NCBI RefSeq assembly: GCF_004006295.1
Contig: NZ_CP026095.1
Location: forward strand, 2,156,001 to 2,220,000
DNA: 64,000 nt
Direction of reading: 5' to 3'
DNA from: Peribacillus asahii
GTDB lineage: Bacteria > Bacillota > Bacilli > Bacillales > DSM-1321
Position 1 is the first letter of the stretch, and every line of letters starts with the position of its first letter. This document shows, piece by piece, positions 1 to 8,151 of the stretch. A program made the position numbers and the translations under genes. Under the pieces are notes generated by a model. That model saw only the letters and a program-made list of their open reading frames with translations, was not told the origin of the DNA and did no database searches.

Positions 1-1
1 A

Positions 2-304
2 GATAATGCTATCAAGTATTCTGAACCTCATACCAAAACATGTATTTTTGTAAGGCGGGAAAAGGGGAAGGTATTGATGGAAATAAAGGATGAGGGAGAT
101 GGGATACCTGAAGAGGATCTTCCTTTTATATTTGAGCGCTTTTATAGAATAGATAAGTCCCGGTCGAGAGGTACCGGAGGCACAGGTTTAGGTTTATCCA
201 TTGTCAAGGAACTTATTGAAGCTCATGGGGGTCACATTGAGGTGAAAAGTGAACCGGGTAAGGGAACAGCCTTCTTAATTACAGTAGAGGAGATGATAGA
301 ATGA
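2..304 (+). CDS. Sensor histidine kinase, C-terminal part (cut by window edge)
   Basis: The frame is open from the first bases of the window and shows only the ATPase half of a membrane sensor kinase. Visible boxes in order are the N box (DNAIKYS) at the edge, the G1 region (DEGDGIP), the F box (IFERFYR) and the G2 box (GTGLGLSIVKEL). The dimerisation domain, phospho-His and sensor domain lie outside the window. The gene ends in an ATGA overlap with the response regulator that follows, so the two are translationally coupled and should be a cognate pair. The signal sensed is unknown. Confidence 0.93.
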   Translation, partial: DNAIKYSEPHTKTCIFVRREKGKVLMEIKDEGDGIPEEDLPFIFERFYRIDKSRSRGTGGTGLGLSIVKELIEAHGGHIEVKSEPGKGTAFLITVEEMIE

Positions 305-951
305 AAACCTTATTGCTTGTAGATGATGAAGCAAGGATGCTTGATTTATTAAATATATACTTATCACCCACTTATCATTGTATCCAATTAAAATCGGGTC
401 AAGAAGCCGTGGACTATATGAAACATTCCTATGCAGATTTAATTTTATTAGATGTGATGATGCCAAATTTGGATGGGTGGAGTACATGCAGTCGCATAAG
501 AGAATTCTCCAATATCCCCATTATTATGCTGACGGCTAGAAATGAAAAATCAGATGTAGTTAAGGGCTTAAAATTAGGTGCGGACGATTATGTAACAAAA
601 CCATTTGATGAAGAGGAATTACTGGCCCGAATAGATGCCCTCTTCAGGAGAATGGATAATGAAGACACGATGGCCGTTTATTTCAAGGGATTGCGGTGGG
701 ACGAGGAATCTTTTGAATTGACATATGAAGAACAGCGGATTCAACTCACTCCAAAAGAGTTTTCCTTACTCGGATTATTATTGAAAAATCCAAATAAAGT
801 CTTTTCGCGGGCACATTTACTGGAGATTATCTGGGGGAATAAGGCCTTTACCGAAGACAGGACCATTGATTCTCATGTCCGAAATATTCGTGATAAACTC
901 AGACAAGCAAACTTTCCTATTGATCAGTACCTTTCAACTGTTTGGGGGTAG
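301..951 (+). CDS. OmpR/PhoB-family response regulator with frameshifted C-terminus
   Basis: Receiver domain at residues 1-115 with acidic pocket VDDE (7-10), phospho-acceptor Asp51 (LLDVMMP), Thr78 and Lys100, followed by a winged-helix DNA-binding domain at about 130-216. It starts inside the stop codon of the kinase, so it is its likely partner. The protein stops at STVWG, just before the last strand of the winged helix. One extra G in the G run at 944-948 would let the frame continue as VGYKWVTKE and stop at 977, which is the usual family ending. Either a one-base deletion removed nine residues or the sequence has an error. DNA binding may be weakened. Confidence 0.93.
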   Translation: MKTLLLVDDEARMLDLLNIYLSPTYHCIQLKSGQEAVDYMKHSYADLILLDVMMPNLDGWSTCSRIREFSNIPIIMLTARNEKSDVVKGLKLGADDYVTKPFDEEELLARIDALFRRMDNEDTMAVYFKGLRWDEESFELTYEEQRIQLTPKEFSLLGLLLKNPNKVFSRAHLLEIIWGNKAFTEDRTIDSHVRNIRDKLRQANFPIDQYLSTVWG

Positions 952-1024
952 GGTATAAGTGGGTAACTAAGGAATAACTATTTCTTTAATTTAAAAAATA
1001 CATTAAGACAGGAGAGAATGAATA

Positions 1025-1945
1025 TTGAAACGTTTTAAATGGAGCTTATTTTCTCTCATATCTCTGCTGTTACTTTTAGCTGCATGCTCAAATGATGAGT
1101 CAAAGCAGTATTTTGTAAAAGCAGAGAATGAAAAAATTGAACATATCCATGGAGCAGGGTACTGGGGTGAAGAAGGAACCCCAGTTATAGCAACACATGG
1201 CGGGCCATTTGAATATCGAGGCGAAGTCTGGTACAAAACCACACGGAACAACCATGACTACATGGGGTTTCAAACGACCAAAGACGGATTTTATTCAAGT
1301 GGGCATCCTGAAAAGGGATCAGATTTGAAAAATCCTCTAGGGCTGGTCAAAAGTACTGATAAAGGGGAAAATCTGGACAAACTCGCTTTCTACGGAGAGG
1401 TGGATTTTCATTACTTAGGAGCCAGTTATGAGACTGGAACTGTCTATGTGTATAATGAAGTACAAAATCCCAAAATAGGAACAGGCTTTTTTTACTCCAA
1501 AAATAAGGGGAAAGACTGGACACAACTAGAGCTAAACGGGATGCTTGCTTCTTCCATTAGGGGCTTTGATGTTCATCCATCAAAGGATAATATCATTGCA
1601 ATTTATGGAGAAGAAGGAATGTTTTTATCTGAAAATTATGGCAAGGATTTTTCCCTTATCCCAACTAAAGGAGTGGTAACCTCATTAACCTTTAAAAACG
1701 ATTCCATAATTCATTCCATGGTTGAAGATAATAAAGTAAGCCTTCATGAAACAAATTTGAGTAACAATCAGGGTACTATCCTAGCAGCTCCTTCTTTGAA
1801 TAACGAAAACATCCCTATTTATTTAGAGGTCAATCCCTTAACTGAGGATGAAATGATGATGGTAACCACAAAGAATGATGTTTATGTTAGTGAAGGCCAG
1901 GAGGCAAAGTGGAATAAAATCTTATCAAATGGGGAAATGGAGTAA
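1025..1945 (+). CDS. F510_1955-type BNR/sialidase-fold lipoprotein
   Basis: 306-aa protein starting at TTG with an AGGAGAG ribosome binding site just upstream. The N-terminus is a lipoprotein signal peptide with lipobox LLAAC (Cys21), so it should be anchored outside the cell membrane. The mature part has repeated blades of the kind SxDKGENL, SKNKGKDW and SENYGKDF, which are Asp-box-like motifs of beta-propeller (BNR/VPS10) proteins. An IEHIHGAGYW motif near the start is typical of the family named F510_1955 glycosylhydrolase. Catalytic activity is not demonstrated for such proteins. It precedes a YdhK lipoprotein, a common pairing near metal-response genes. Confidence 0.8.
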   Translation: MKRFKWSLFSLISLLLLLAACSNDESKQYFVKAENEKIEHIHGAGYWGEEGTPVIATHGGPFEYRGEVWYKTTRNNHDYMGFQTTKDGFYSSGHPEKGSDLKNPLGLVKSTDKGENLDKLAFYGEVDFHYLGASYETGTVYVYNEVQNPKIGTGFFYSKNKGKDWTQLELNGMLASSIRGFDVHPSKDNIIAIYGEEGMFLSENYGKDFSLIPTKGVVTSLTFKNDSIIHSMVEDNKVSLHETNLSNNQGTILAAPSLNNENIPIYLEVNPLTEDEMMMVTTKNDVYVSEGQEAKWNKILSNGEME

Positions 1946-2031
1946 AGAATTCTTTTTCCCTTTCTCGAGCTTACTCCATAATTTCTGCATATTCTTTTGG
2001 TATGATATTGGAAAATGTTAAAGGAGGATTT

Positions 2032-2655
2032 ATGTCTATGCAAAAAAAAAGAATGAAAATGTCCATCATTTTATCTTTATTTGCAGCCATTTCCTTAGTA
2101 CTGGGTGCCTGCGGGAATGCTAATGACGAAAATACAGAGGATACGCAAAACGAAGATAAAGGAAATGCAGCAGGTACAGAGAACACAGAAAACATGGAGG
2201 GCATGAATCATAGTAAGATGAACATGTCTGGCTCAGGTGAAGTTCCTGAAGGTTTAAAAGTAGCAGAAAATCCAACTTATGAAGTTGGCAGTCAAGCCAT
2301 TATTCAAGAAAGTCACATGCCAGGTATGAAGGGTGCTAAAGCAACAATTGTAGGGGCTTATGACACTACGGTTTACACTGTTTCATATACGCCAACAACT
2401 GGTGGGGAAAGAGTAGAAAACCATAAATGGGTGATTCATGAAGAGTTACAAAATGTCGATAAATCCCCATTAGAGCCAGGAACAGAAGTTACAATCAATG
2501 CAGATCATATGGAAGGTATGGATGGTGCAACCGCTGAAATTGATTCAGCCGAAGAAACGACTATATATATGGTTGATTTCACTCCAACTACCGGTGGAGC
2601 AGAAGTGAAAAATCATCAATGGGTAACAGAAAGTGAATTATCACCAGCTAAATAA
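2032..2655 (+). CDS. YdhK family lipoprotein (two DUF1541 repeats)
   Basis: The chosen start ATG 2032 follows AAGGAGG at 2021-2027; ATG 2038 is also possible. The signal peptide ends in lipobox LGAC (Cys27). The linker is rich in Asn, Glu, Thr and Met (MEGMNHSKMNMSG). Two tandem DUF1541 units follow, each with a Met/His-rich start (MPGMKGA, MEGMDGA) and a YTPTTGG/FTPTTGG-x-NHxWV ending. The Met/His content suggests copper or other metal binding, but function is unproven. The gene sits between the propeller lipoprotein and remains of a CsoR/CopZ locus, which supports a metal-stress link. A terminator follows. Confidence 0.88.
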   Translation: MSMQKKRMKMSIILSLFAAISLVLGACGNANDENTEDTQNEDKGNAAGTENTENMEGMNHSKMNMSGSGEVPEGLKVAENPTYEVGSQAIIQESHMPGMKGAKATIVGAYDTTVYTVSYTPTTGGERVENHKWVIHEELQNVDKSPLEPGTEVTINADHMEGMDGATAEIDSAEETTIYMVDFTPTTGGAEVKNHQWVTESELSPAK

Positions 2656-2690
2656 TGTTTAAACTAAATGAATATATTTTTAATCTCAAG

Positions 2691-2724
2691 AGAGCTTATT
2701 CCTTACATGGATAAGCTCTTTTTA
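2691..2724 (+). terminator. Intrinsic terminator after YdhK gene
   Basis: Perfect nine-base arms AGAGCTTAT and ATAAGCTCT separated by 11 nt and followed by a T run. It closes the lipoprotein unit. Confidence 0.85.
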
Positions 2725-2771
2725 CTGAATGATTTAATATAAGGGATATTTTCACAATACATTTAAATCGT

Positions 2772-2993
2772 ATGGAAGGCCGAATTCGCGGAATTAAAGG
2801 TTTAATTGAGAAGAATACTTACTGTGACGATGTTGTCACACAGATTGCAGCCGCTCAAAGTACCTTAAACGGTGTAGCCAAGATTTTATTAGAGGGACAT
2901 CTGAAAAACTGTGTAGTCCACCGACTTAATGAGGGAGATTCAGAAATTATTGATGAGTTATTAGTAACCATACAAAAGTTAATGAAAAAATAA
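2772..2993 (+). CDS. CsoR/DUF156-family metal-sensing repressor, N-terminally truncated
   Basis: 73 codons matching the CsoR/RcnR fold: RxRGIKGLIE, then the metal-ligand pattern Cys (NTYCDD), His (EGH) and Cys (KNC) expected of copper sensors. The ATG lies inside what is normally the RIEGQVRGI helix. In-frame codons upstream (reading HLNR) still resemble the family, but no ATG, GTG or TTG exists before the stop at 2730, and the usual 15-20 residue N-terminus is gone. It is either a shortened protein or a decaying gene. A CopZ-like tail follows directly, as in csoR-copZ operons. Confidence 0.65.
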   Translation: MEGRIRGIKGLIEKNTYCDDVVTQIAAAQSTLNGVAKILLEGHLKNCVVHRLNEGDSEIIDELLVTIQKLMKK

Positions 2994-3031
2994 AGGAAAC
3001 AATTAATGACCAAGGCTATGATGTTGAATAG
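2993..3031 (+). pseudogene. CopZ copper chaperone C-terminal remnant
   Basis: Thirteen codons overlapping the CsoR-like stop read KETINDQGYDVE then stop. This resembles the last helix and strand of CopZ (AIEDQGYDV). The metal-binding MxCxxC part is missing. The assignment rests on a short match plus gene order, so it is tentative. Confidence 0.4.
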
Positions 3032-3080
3032 ATTTTAAGGGTGCTTTTTAAGTACTTCTTTTTCGAAAAAGTATACCCAT

Positions 3081-3281
3081 TTGAGGTCGGGAACAAAGGT
3101 CTCTTCACAGAAAATTGGGGACCTCGTGTTTTTTGAAACCTATAAACCTGGAGCTTCTCATGCGGGTATATACATAGGAAACAATCAATTTATTCATAGC
3201 TCCTCATCAAAAGGTGTGGGTATTTCTTCTATGAATAATAGCTATTGGTCTAAAAGGTATTTAGGAGCAAAAACATATTGA
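3081..3281 (+). pseudogene. NlpC/P60 peptidase C-terminal fragment
   Basis: About 66 codons carry the second half of an NlpC/P60 domain: a GDLVFF strand, the catalytic-His motif SHAGIYIG and the third catalytic-site His in QFIHSSS, ending GAKTY. The first half with the catalytic Cys (DCSGF) is absent and no ribosome binding site is seen. It is a remnant of a secreted cell wall hydrolase. Confidence 0.75.
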
Positions 3282-3366
3282 TATGGTCATAAAATCATAC
3301 TTAATATGGGTAGCAGAGCCAATTCTTTGGTAAAGGAGGGCTGGCCTTGATGCTTTTTATTATGTT

Positions 3367-4095
3367 TTACCAATAGGTTAGAATATCGAACAGACCTATA
3401 ATAATAATCACTACTCCTGCTAACTTTTGAACAATGTTGCCAAACTTTTTCCCTTTTTTTATTAAAGATCCTTCTCCGTCAAAGGTCCATATTAATAATA
3501 GAATGATAAGAAGGGGCAAGGCAGTTCCAATACTAAACATAAGGGTCAATGTAAAACCGTATGTAGTCGATAATACCATAGGCATAAGTTTTGCAAAAAA
3601 AATAACAAACATGGTTGGACAAAATGCTATTGAATAGTTGATACCTAATAAAAGGGCTCCAAATTTTCCTCCTGAGCTTTTAAACCCGTTCCAGATGAAA
3701 AAACGTGAAGGCCAAACGAATTTTAAATAACCTAATAGAAAAAGACCCACTAAAATATTAATCAATCCTATACTTTTTCGAAAATACGCGAAATATGTAG
3801 TTAGAGTAGATTGAATTTCTTTTCCTAAAAACCAAATTAATATTCCAAAGATAGAATAAACTAATATTTTTCCTAGAATGAATAAAGAAACCTCCATCCA
3901 AGGTGTTTTTCTTCCTATGGCTTTGTTTCCAAAATAGGTAACTGCAGTAAAGTTTCCAGTAATCTGACAAGGTGCTAATGAACCAAGGATTCCTAATAGA
4001 AAGGCTCCTATAACTGGAATGGCTAAGGAACTATTCATCAATTGTAATACTGGATCAGAGAAAAATTGGCTAATTTTATTTAGGAAGTCGTACAT
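3367..4095 (-). CDS. CcdA/DsbD-like thiol-disulfide transporter (DsbD_2 family)
   Basis: 242-aa protein with about six hydrophobic segments. Two Cys residues lie in membrane helices, in SLAPCQITG (about residue 43) and AFCPTMFV (about 158). This pair is the redox centre of CcdA/DsbD transporters, which pass electrons from cytoplasmic thioredoxin to the outside for cytochrome c maturation or repair of extracellular thiols. An AAAGGAGA ribosome binding site precedes the ATG. It stands alone and points away from the LysR fragment. Automated pipelines may call such proteins sulfite exporter TauE/SafE, but the Cys pair favours thiol transfer. Confidence 0.8.
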   Translation of the reverse strand: MYDFLNKISQFFSDPVLQLMNSSLAIPVIGAFLLGILGSLAPCQITGNFTAVTYFGNKAIGRKTPWMEVSLFILGKILVYSIFGILIWFLGKEIQSTLTTYFAYFRKSIGLINILVGLFLLGYLKFVWPSRFFIWNGFKSSGGKFGALLLGINYSIAFCPTMFVIFFAKLMPMVLSTTYGFTLTLMFSIGTALPLLIILLLIWTFDGEGSLIKKGKKFGNIVQKLAGVVIIIIGLFDILTYW

Positions 4096-4131
4096 AAAAA
4101 TCTCCTTTCATTATATAATCCCTTATTTTAA

Positions 4132-4416
4132 CAAACATTTTTCGAGAAATTATGCAGAAGGGAGTTTTTCACTGAAATTAAGGAGTTCTCTATCATTGAA
4201 GAATGCAGACGGTTTGAAATTCAGCCTAACATTCTATGTGAATGTATGGATGTAAACATCCTGCTTTCTTTAGTTGCATCGGGTATAGGAGCAAGCATAA
4301 TTCCCAAGACCTCTCTTCCGACAAATTTCAATGACGGGCTAAAAACTTTAGATATCTTAAATACCTCCCTTCAATCAGAGACAGCCCTAGGTACCTGTCA
4401 CTATAGATTTACTTGA
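4132..4416 (+). pseudogene. LysR-type regulator, C-terminal fragment
   Basis: The 94 open codons match the end of a LysR effector domain: CECMDVNILLSLVASGIGAS followed by IIPKTSLP, the conserved stretch in which LysR proteins loop back to the second subdomain. The helix-turn-helix and first subdomain are missing and there is no start signal. A terminator follows at once. Confidence 0.65.
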
Positions 4417-4426
4417 ATATATTAAA

Positions 4427-4466
4427 AGCGTGTTTTGAGCTATCTTTATTTCAAAACACGCTGTTT
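4427..4466 (+). terminator. Intrinsic terminator
   Basis: Twelve-base arms AGCGTGTTTTGA and TCAAAACACGCT with a 12-nt loop and a T-rich tail. A near copy of this hairpin and its flank is found at 60115-60153. Confidence 0.8.
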
Positions 4467-4702
4467 TATTTACTCTTTTATCAAAGCTTATAGTGTGAAC
4501 TCAATTAAACGTTATTTCAAAGGTACAATCTAAAATCTAGTTTATATCAAATACAAGGAAAGAAAAAACTAAACTATAGTTGACAGGTAGGAAAAGTACG
4601 GTTATTATCAATAATATAAAATTTATTTATATTTCAAAAAAATTCTAGTTGAATACCTGTTATGAAAAAGAAAATGAGGCAGCTGATCAGACAAACTGAA
4701 GG

Positions 4703-4738
4703 CTCCTACTCTTAACTGCTTAGAGTAGGAGTTTTTTC
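4703..4738 (+). terminator. Strong terminator/attenuator in the leader of the TauE/SafE gene
   Basis: Perfect ten-base arms CTCCTACTCT and AGAGTAGGAG, a 9-nt loop and a run of six T. It lies 66 nt before the exporter start. The 230 bases before it hold no gene, so it may be an attenuator acting on a leader RNA rather than the end of an upstream gene. I recognise no known riboswitch here. Confidence 0.75.
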
Positions 4739-4803
4739 AAAAAAATAAAATTCTGTATTTTCAGATAATACATAATCAAATAAAAGGCACCAGGAGGAAA
4801 AAT

Positions 4804-5703
4804 ATGAAAAAGCTAATTGTTTTGGCATTTGTAGGTTTTTTAGCACAACTAATTGACGGAGCCTTGGGGATGGCATATGGCGTTACATCATCGTCTCTTT
4901 TATTAGCATTTGGTATTGCACCAGCAGTAGCTTCTGCTTCCGTCCATCTTTCTGAAGTCGTAACAACGGCTGCTTCGGGAGTATCTCATATCAAATTTGG
5001 AAACGTGGATAAACAATTGGTATATCGTCTGATTATTCCAGGATCAATTGGGGCTTTCACTGGTGCGTGCTTCTTAAGTAATTTACCTGGCGATGTCGTT
5101 AAGCCTTACGTTTCGGCATTCCTTTTATTGCTTGGTTTCTATGTTATTTTTCGTTTTCTGTTTAAATTTCAGTCTAGTGAAGAAAAGGAATCAAAACCAT
5201 TATCAGTTAAGCAATCTATACCATTAGGTTTAATTGCCGGCTTTGCGGATGCAACGGGAGGCGGCGGATGGGGACCGATTGCAACACCTGTTCTTTTATC
5301 CAAAAAAGGAATGACAGCGCGTAAAGTAGTTGGAACAGTAGATACGAGCGAGTTTGCTATCGCTATTTCTGCGACGGTCGGTTTTATCATTTCTTTAGGA
5401 TGGGAAGTCGTGAATTGGCTTTGGGTCGGAGCGCTGATGATAGGAGGAATTGTTGCTGCACCGATTGCGGCATGGCTCGTTCGAATGGTTCCAGCTCAAC
5501 TAATGGGAATTTTAGTTGGAGGTTTTATTATTATAGTAAATGCACGCACAATTTTAGGCACATGGGTAACAGATGAAATATACTATCCTGTTATTTATGG
5601 TTTTCTATTTTTGGGATGGGGAGTAGCTATTTTCTTTGGTGTTCGTAAGATGAAAGCAAACCAGGCTGCTGAAAAAGAAAAAAATAGAAAGTTAGCTAGT
5701 TAA
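4804..5703 (+). CDS. TSUP/TauE-SafE family sulfite or sulfur-compound exporter
   Basis: 299-aa integral membrane protein with about eight hydrophobic helices in two repeats. Each repeat starts with the TSUP signature: GFLAQLIDGALGMAYGVTSS near residue 12 and GFADATGGGGWGPIATPVLL near residue 145. TSUP proteins move sulfite, sulfonates or other organic anions across the membrane; the substrate cannot be told here. A GGAGGAAAAAT ribosome binding site supports the ATG. It is a single gene with a terminator hairpin in its leader and another after it. Confidence 0.9.
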   Translation: MKKLIVLAFVGFLAQLIDGALGMAYGVTSSSLLLAFGIAPAVASASVHLSEVVTTAASGVSHIKFGNVDKQLVYRLIIPGSIGAFTGACFLSNLPGDVVKPYVSAFLLLLGFYVIFRFLFKFQSSEEKESKPLSVKQSIPLGLIAGFADATGGGGWGPIATPVLLSKKGMTARKVVGTVDTSEFAIAISATVGFIISLGWEVVNWLWVGALMIGGIVAAPIAAWLVRMVPAQLMGILVGGFIIIVNARTILGTWVTDEIYYPVIYGFLFLGWGVAIFFGVRKMKANQAAEKEKNRKLAS

Positions 5704-5776
5704 TCCATTTATATACTCGTTCTATGATTTGTTGAAAAAATATAAAAGAGAAGAATAAGAAAAATATAGAAGAAAG

Positions 5777-5811
5777 TGGATGGGAATTTGAGTATTCCTG
5801 TCCATTTTTTA
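5777..5811 (+). terminator. Intrinsic terminator after the TSUP gene
   Basis: TGGATGGGAAT pairs with ATTCCTGTCCA (one bulge) and is followed by a run of T. Confidence 0.7.
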
Positions 5812-5835
5812 TTTTGCTCTAATTGACAGAACGAA

Positions 5836-6246
5836 AAATTTGTCGTTTAAAAATGTGTATCTTGGGAGAAGAATCGACATTTTTTTAAATAATTATTGTT
5901 TAGAATGATATATATAAATCAGCTTTAGAACGAGTGAAATCAAAATAGTAGGGGGATTAATAATATGTTTAACATTATCCAAACGAAAAAATATGATGGT
6001 TTCTATAACATTATCTTTACATATGAAAACGAGTATTTCTTGGCTGCTGGAGAATATGAAAATAATCAAACTCAATTAGTTATCCTTGATGCTATTGATA
6101 AAAAAGATATCAAAGAAAACATGTTGAAAACAGATTATATTTCTTATTATTCATTAATTGATGATGTGGAAAATCACGATGTACTTCAATATATAGATGA
6201 AATATTATCAACGGGGATTCAATTAGATACAGAGCTTGCAAGTTAA
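5836..6246 (+). repeat. Duplicated segment, copy 1 (leader plus 93-aa gene)
   Basis: About 410 bp repeated at 8152-8562 without indels. The match includes the 129-base leader as well as the coding region, so the promoter region was duplicated with the gene. Differences are scattered single bases, many silent. Confidence 0.9.
5965..6246 (+). CDS. Unknown 93-aa acidic protein, copy 1
   Basis: I do not recognise this family. The protein begins MFNIIQTKKYDGFYNI, is rich in Tyr, Ile, Asp and Glu, has no signal peptide or membrane helix, and looks like a small compact cytoplasmic alpha/beta protein. A GGGGG ribosome binding site precedes the ATG. A second copy (8281-8562) differs at only four residues and a truncated third copy starts at 9929. 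Each copy is followed by a different gene. Small acidic duplicated proteins are often immunity proteins, but no toxin partner is seen, so this is only a guess. Confidence 0.75.
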   Translation: MFNIIQTKKYDGFYNIIFTYENEYFLAAGEYENNQTQLVILDAIDKKDIKENMLKTDYISYYSLIDDVENHDVLQYIDEILSTGIQLDTELAS

Positions 6247-6289
6247 TAATAACATAAAATTACAGTTATTGTAATCATATTAACAGTTT

Positions 6290-6316
6290 AAAGCTTGGAT
6301 TATCCCAGCTTTTTCT
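6290..6316 (+). terminator. Intrinsic terminator after copy 1
   Basis: AAAGCTTGG and CCCAGCTTT arms with a 5-nt loop and T-rich tail. Confidence 0.65.
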
Positions 6317-6479
6317 TATGGTCCCGCTCACGGATTGATAACAGAAAAAATTAACAGAAGCTAAATGAAGTATTGATATAATTGAATTTTCAAGGATTGG
6401 TATTTTTAGTATGTGGAAATAAAATAATAGAATTGTTACCCTTATATGTGATTACTAGATAAATTGCTAGGGGGTACAT

Positions 6480-7070
6480 ATGAAAATATTTAAAAAAATG
6501 TTGCTCGTAGCTTCATTAGGGATGACATTATCAGCTTTCCAAGTTCATTCTGTTGATGCTGCAACTGATTATACTGTTAAACCAGGAGATACAATGTGGA
6601 AAATTAGTCAACGATATGGAGTACCTTTAATTTCTCTTCAAAAGATTAATAATGAGTGGGATAATAATTTGTATATTGGCCAACGTTTGACTATTCCTAC
6701 AATCACATCTGCCGAAAGAACACTTTTAGCTCAATTGGTGCATGCAGAAGCGGCAGGAGAGCCTTTTTCAGGTAAGGTAGCGGTGGCAACAGTAGTGTTC
6801 AATCGTGTGGACAGTTCGTTATTTCCAAATGACGTTAAGAGTGTTATATACCAAATAGAACAAGGACATTATGCATTTTCACCAGTACAAGATGGACGGA
6901 TTCATAATACGCCAACTAGTGAAGATTATAGAGCGATAGATGAAGCGATTGCTTTTCGTGGACAAGGTAATGGTTCTTTATATTTCTATAATCCTCAAAA
7001 ATCAACAAGTGAATGGATTTTTTCTCGTCCAGTGACTGTTCGTATCGGCGATCACGTATTCGCAAAATAA
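6480..7070 (+). CDS. LysM plus SleB/CwlJ-type cell wall hydrolase
   Basis: 196-aa secreted protein. A signal peptide (residues 1-28, ending VDAA) is followed by a LysM domain (about 30-75: YTVKPGDTMWKISQRYGV to LYIGQRLTIP) and a Hydrolase_2 domain (about 80-196). The latter begins with LLAQLVHAEAAGEP, which carries the catalytic Glu of SleB/CwlJ lytic transglycosylase-type enzymes, and contains VFNRVDSSLFPN and YAFSPVQDG motifs. It cleaves peptidoglycan; relatives act in spore cortex hydrolysis or vegetative wall turnover. A LysM rather than a cortex-binding domain favours a vegetative role. A GGGGG ribosome binding site and a downstream terminator bound it. Confidence 0.9.
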   Translation: MKIFKKMLLVASLGMTLSAFQVHSVDAATDYTVKPGDTMWKISQRYGVPLISLQKINNEWDNNLYIGQRLTIPTITSAERTLLAQLVHAEAAGEPFSGKVAVATVVFNRVDSSLFPNDVKSVIYQIEQGHYAFSPVQDGRIHNTPTSEDYRAIDEAIAFRGQGNGSLYFYNPQKSTSEWIFSRPVTVRIGDHVFAK

Positions 7071-7078
7071 CGGTTATT

Positions 7079-7120
7079 AATAAGCACAAAGGGTCTGTCC
7101 TTTTAGTGCTTATTTTTTTA
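7079..7120 (+). terminator. Intrinsic terminator after the cell wall hydrolase
   Basis: AATAAGCAC pairs with GTGCTTATT and is followed by a T run. Confidence 0.8.
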
Positions 7121-7161
7121 CAAAAAAGTTCTATATAAGTTCTACTTAATTTTTCGACATG

Positions 7162-7191
7162 GCTAGTGATCCAATACATTGGAGCACTAGC
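7162..7191. other. Stem-loop in the 7.1-7.3 kb gap
   Basis: GCTAGTG and CACTAGC form an outer stem, CCAA and TTGG an inner one. No T run follows. Function unknown; it could act downstream of the convergent protease gene. Confidence 0.4.
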
Positions 7192-7322
7192 GTTGGTCTT
7201 GGTTTAATTTCGATTAATGATGAAATTTCCTTGATACAAATGCTATATAAAAACTTCTTATCTAACACTTGTCTAATCACTAAGAAAAAACAAACGCTAT
7301 GTTAAGAAGTTCTCGTAAACTA

Positions 7323-7931
7323 TTAGATGATTTCATGTACAATTCCTAAACTTAATCCCTCATCATTCGCGAACATATACCATTCTTCATCTTCCTTCTC
7401 AGTATACAACTCCTCTGAAATGTTTGTATTTTCCACAACAAACTGCTTAATGCGATTATCTAAACGATCATAGAAATTCATTGTGTTTTTCGCTTTTTTA
7501 GAAGTGGATTGAACAGCCATACTCCCATCATGAATAAGAATGACTGTATTGGGATATGCTTTTCTATAATGTCCGCTAATTAAAAGTAAAGCACCCATAG
7601 AAGCACACGAACCTATACCAATCGTTTCAACTTTCGTTTCACTTGATTTGATGGCATCGATAGCAGCAAAACCTGCCACTACATCTCCACCATTAGATGT
7701 TATATAAATTTGTATTGTTTTTCTTTTATCGACTGGAATATTTAATTCTCTATCTTCTCGATTCCATTCTTGAATCCAATAAACAACTTTATTGACAATG
7801 GTTGTATCCACATCATAATTAAAATAAATTCTTCGTTCTTTCAGTCCCAGATAAAACTGATACTCTTCAAGAGAATCAGGTAAATTTGCAACTAACTCCA
7901 AATATTCTTTGTCGAATTCAATTTTTTTCAT
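7323..7931 (-). CDS. ClpP-like serine protease
   Basis: 202-aa protein of the ClpP/crotonase fold. It has the conserved TSNGGDVVAG strand (about 79-88), nucleophile Ser111 in CASMGALLL and catalytic His134 in ILIHDG, with Asp candidates in YDRLDNR. The start is set at ATG 7931, which follows GGAGGG at 8 nt; the reading frame extends 36 codons further but without a ribosome binding site. It is shorter and divergent from housekeeping ClpP, closer to the ClpP-like proteins of phages and of Bacillus accessory regions. No unfoldase or phage gene is adjacent, so its substrate is unknown. Confidence 0.85.
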   Translation of the reverse strand: MKKIEFDKEYLELVANLPDSLEEYQFYLGLKERRIYFNYDVDTTIVNKVVYWIQEWNREDRELNIPVDKRKTIQIYITSNGGDVVAGFAAIDAIKSSETKVETIGIGSCASMGALLLISGHYRKAYPNTVILIHDGSMAVQSTSKKAKNTMNFYDRLDNRIKQFVVENTNISEELYTEKEDEEWYMFANDEGLSLGIVHEII

Positions 7932-8151
7932 TATAAAACCCTCCTTCATAATATGTGTGCATATAGAAAGGAAGAGGATGGTCATGCCATCATACCTATT
8001 TACTAATTTATTCAACAAACATAATCTTCGCGACAGCATTCATCCTCAATATCCACTTAAAGTGCTGTCTTGTAGCCTGTTTCATATTAAGTAAAACGAT
8101 GCTATTTAAAAGAAAGGTCCCATATTTGGTAGGGATTTGGTAGAATACAAG

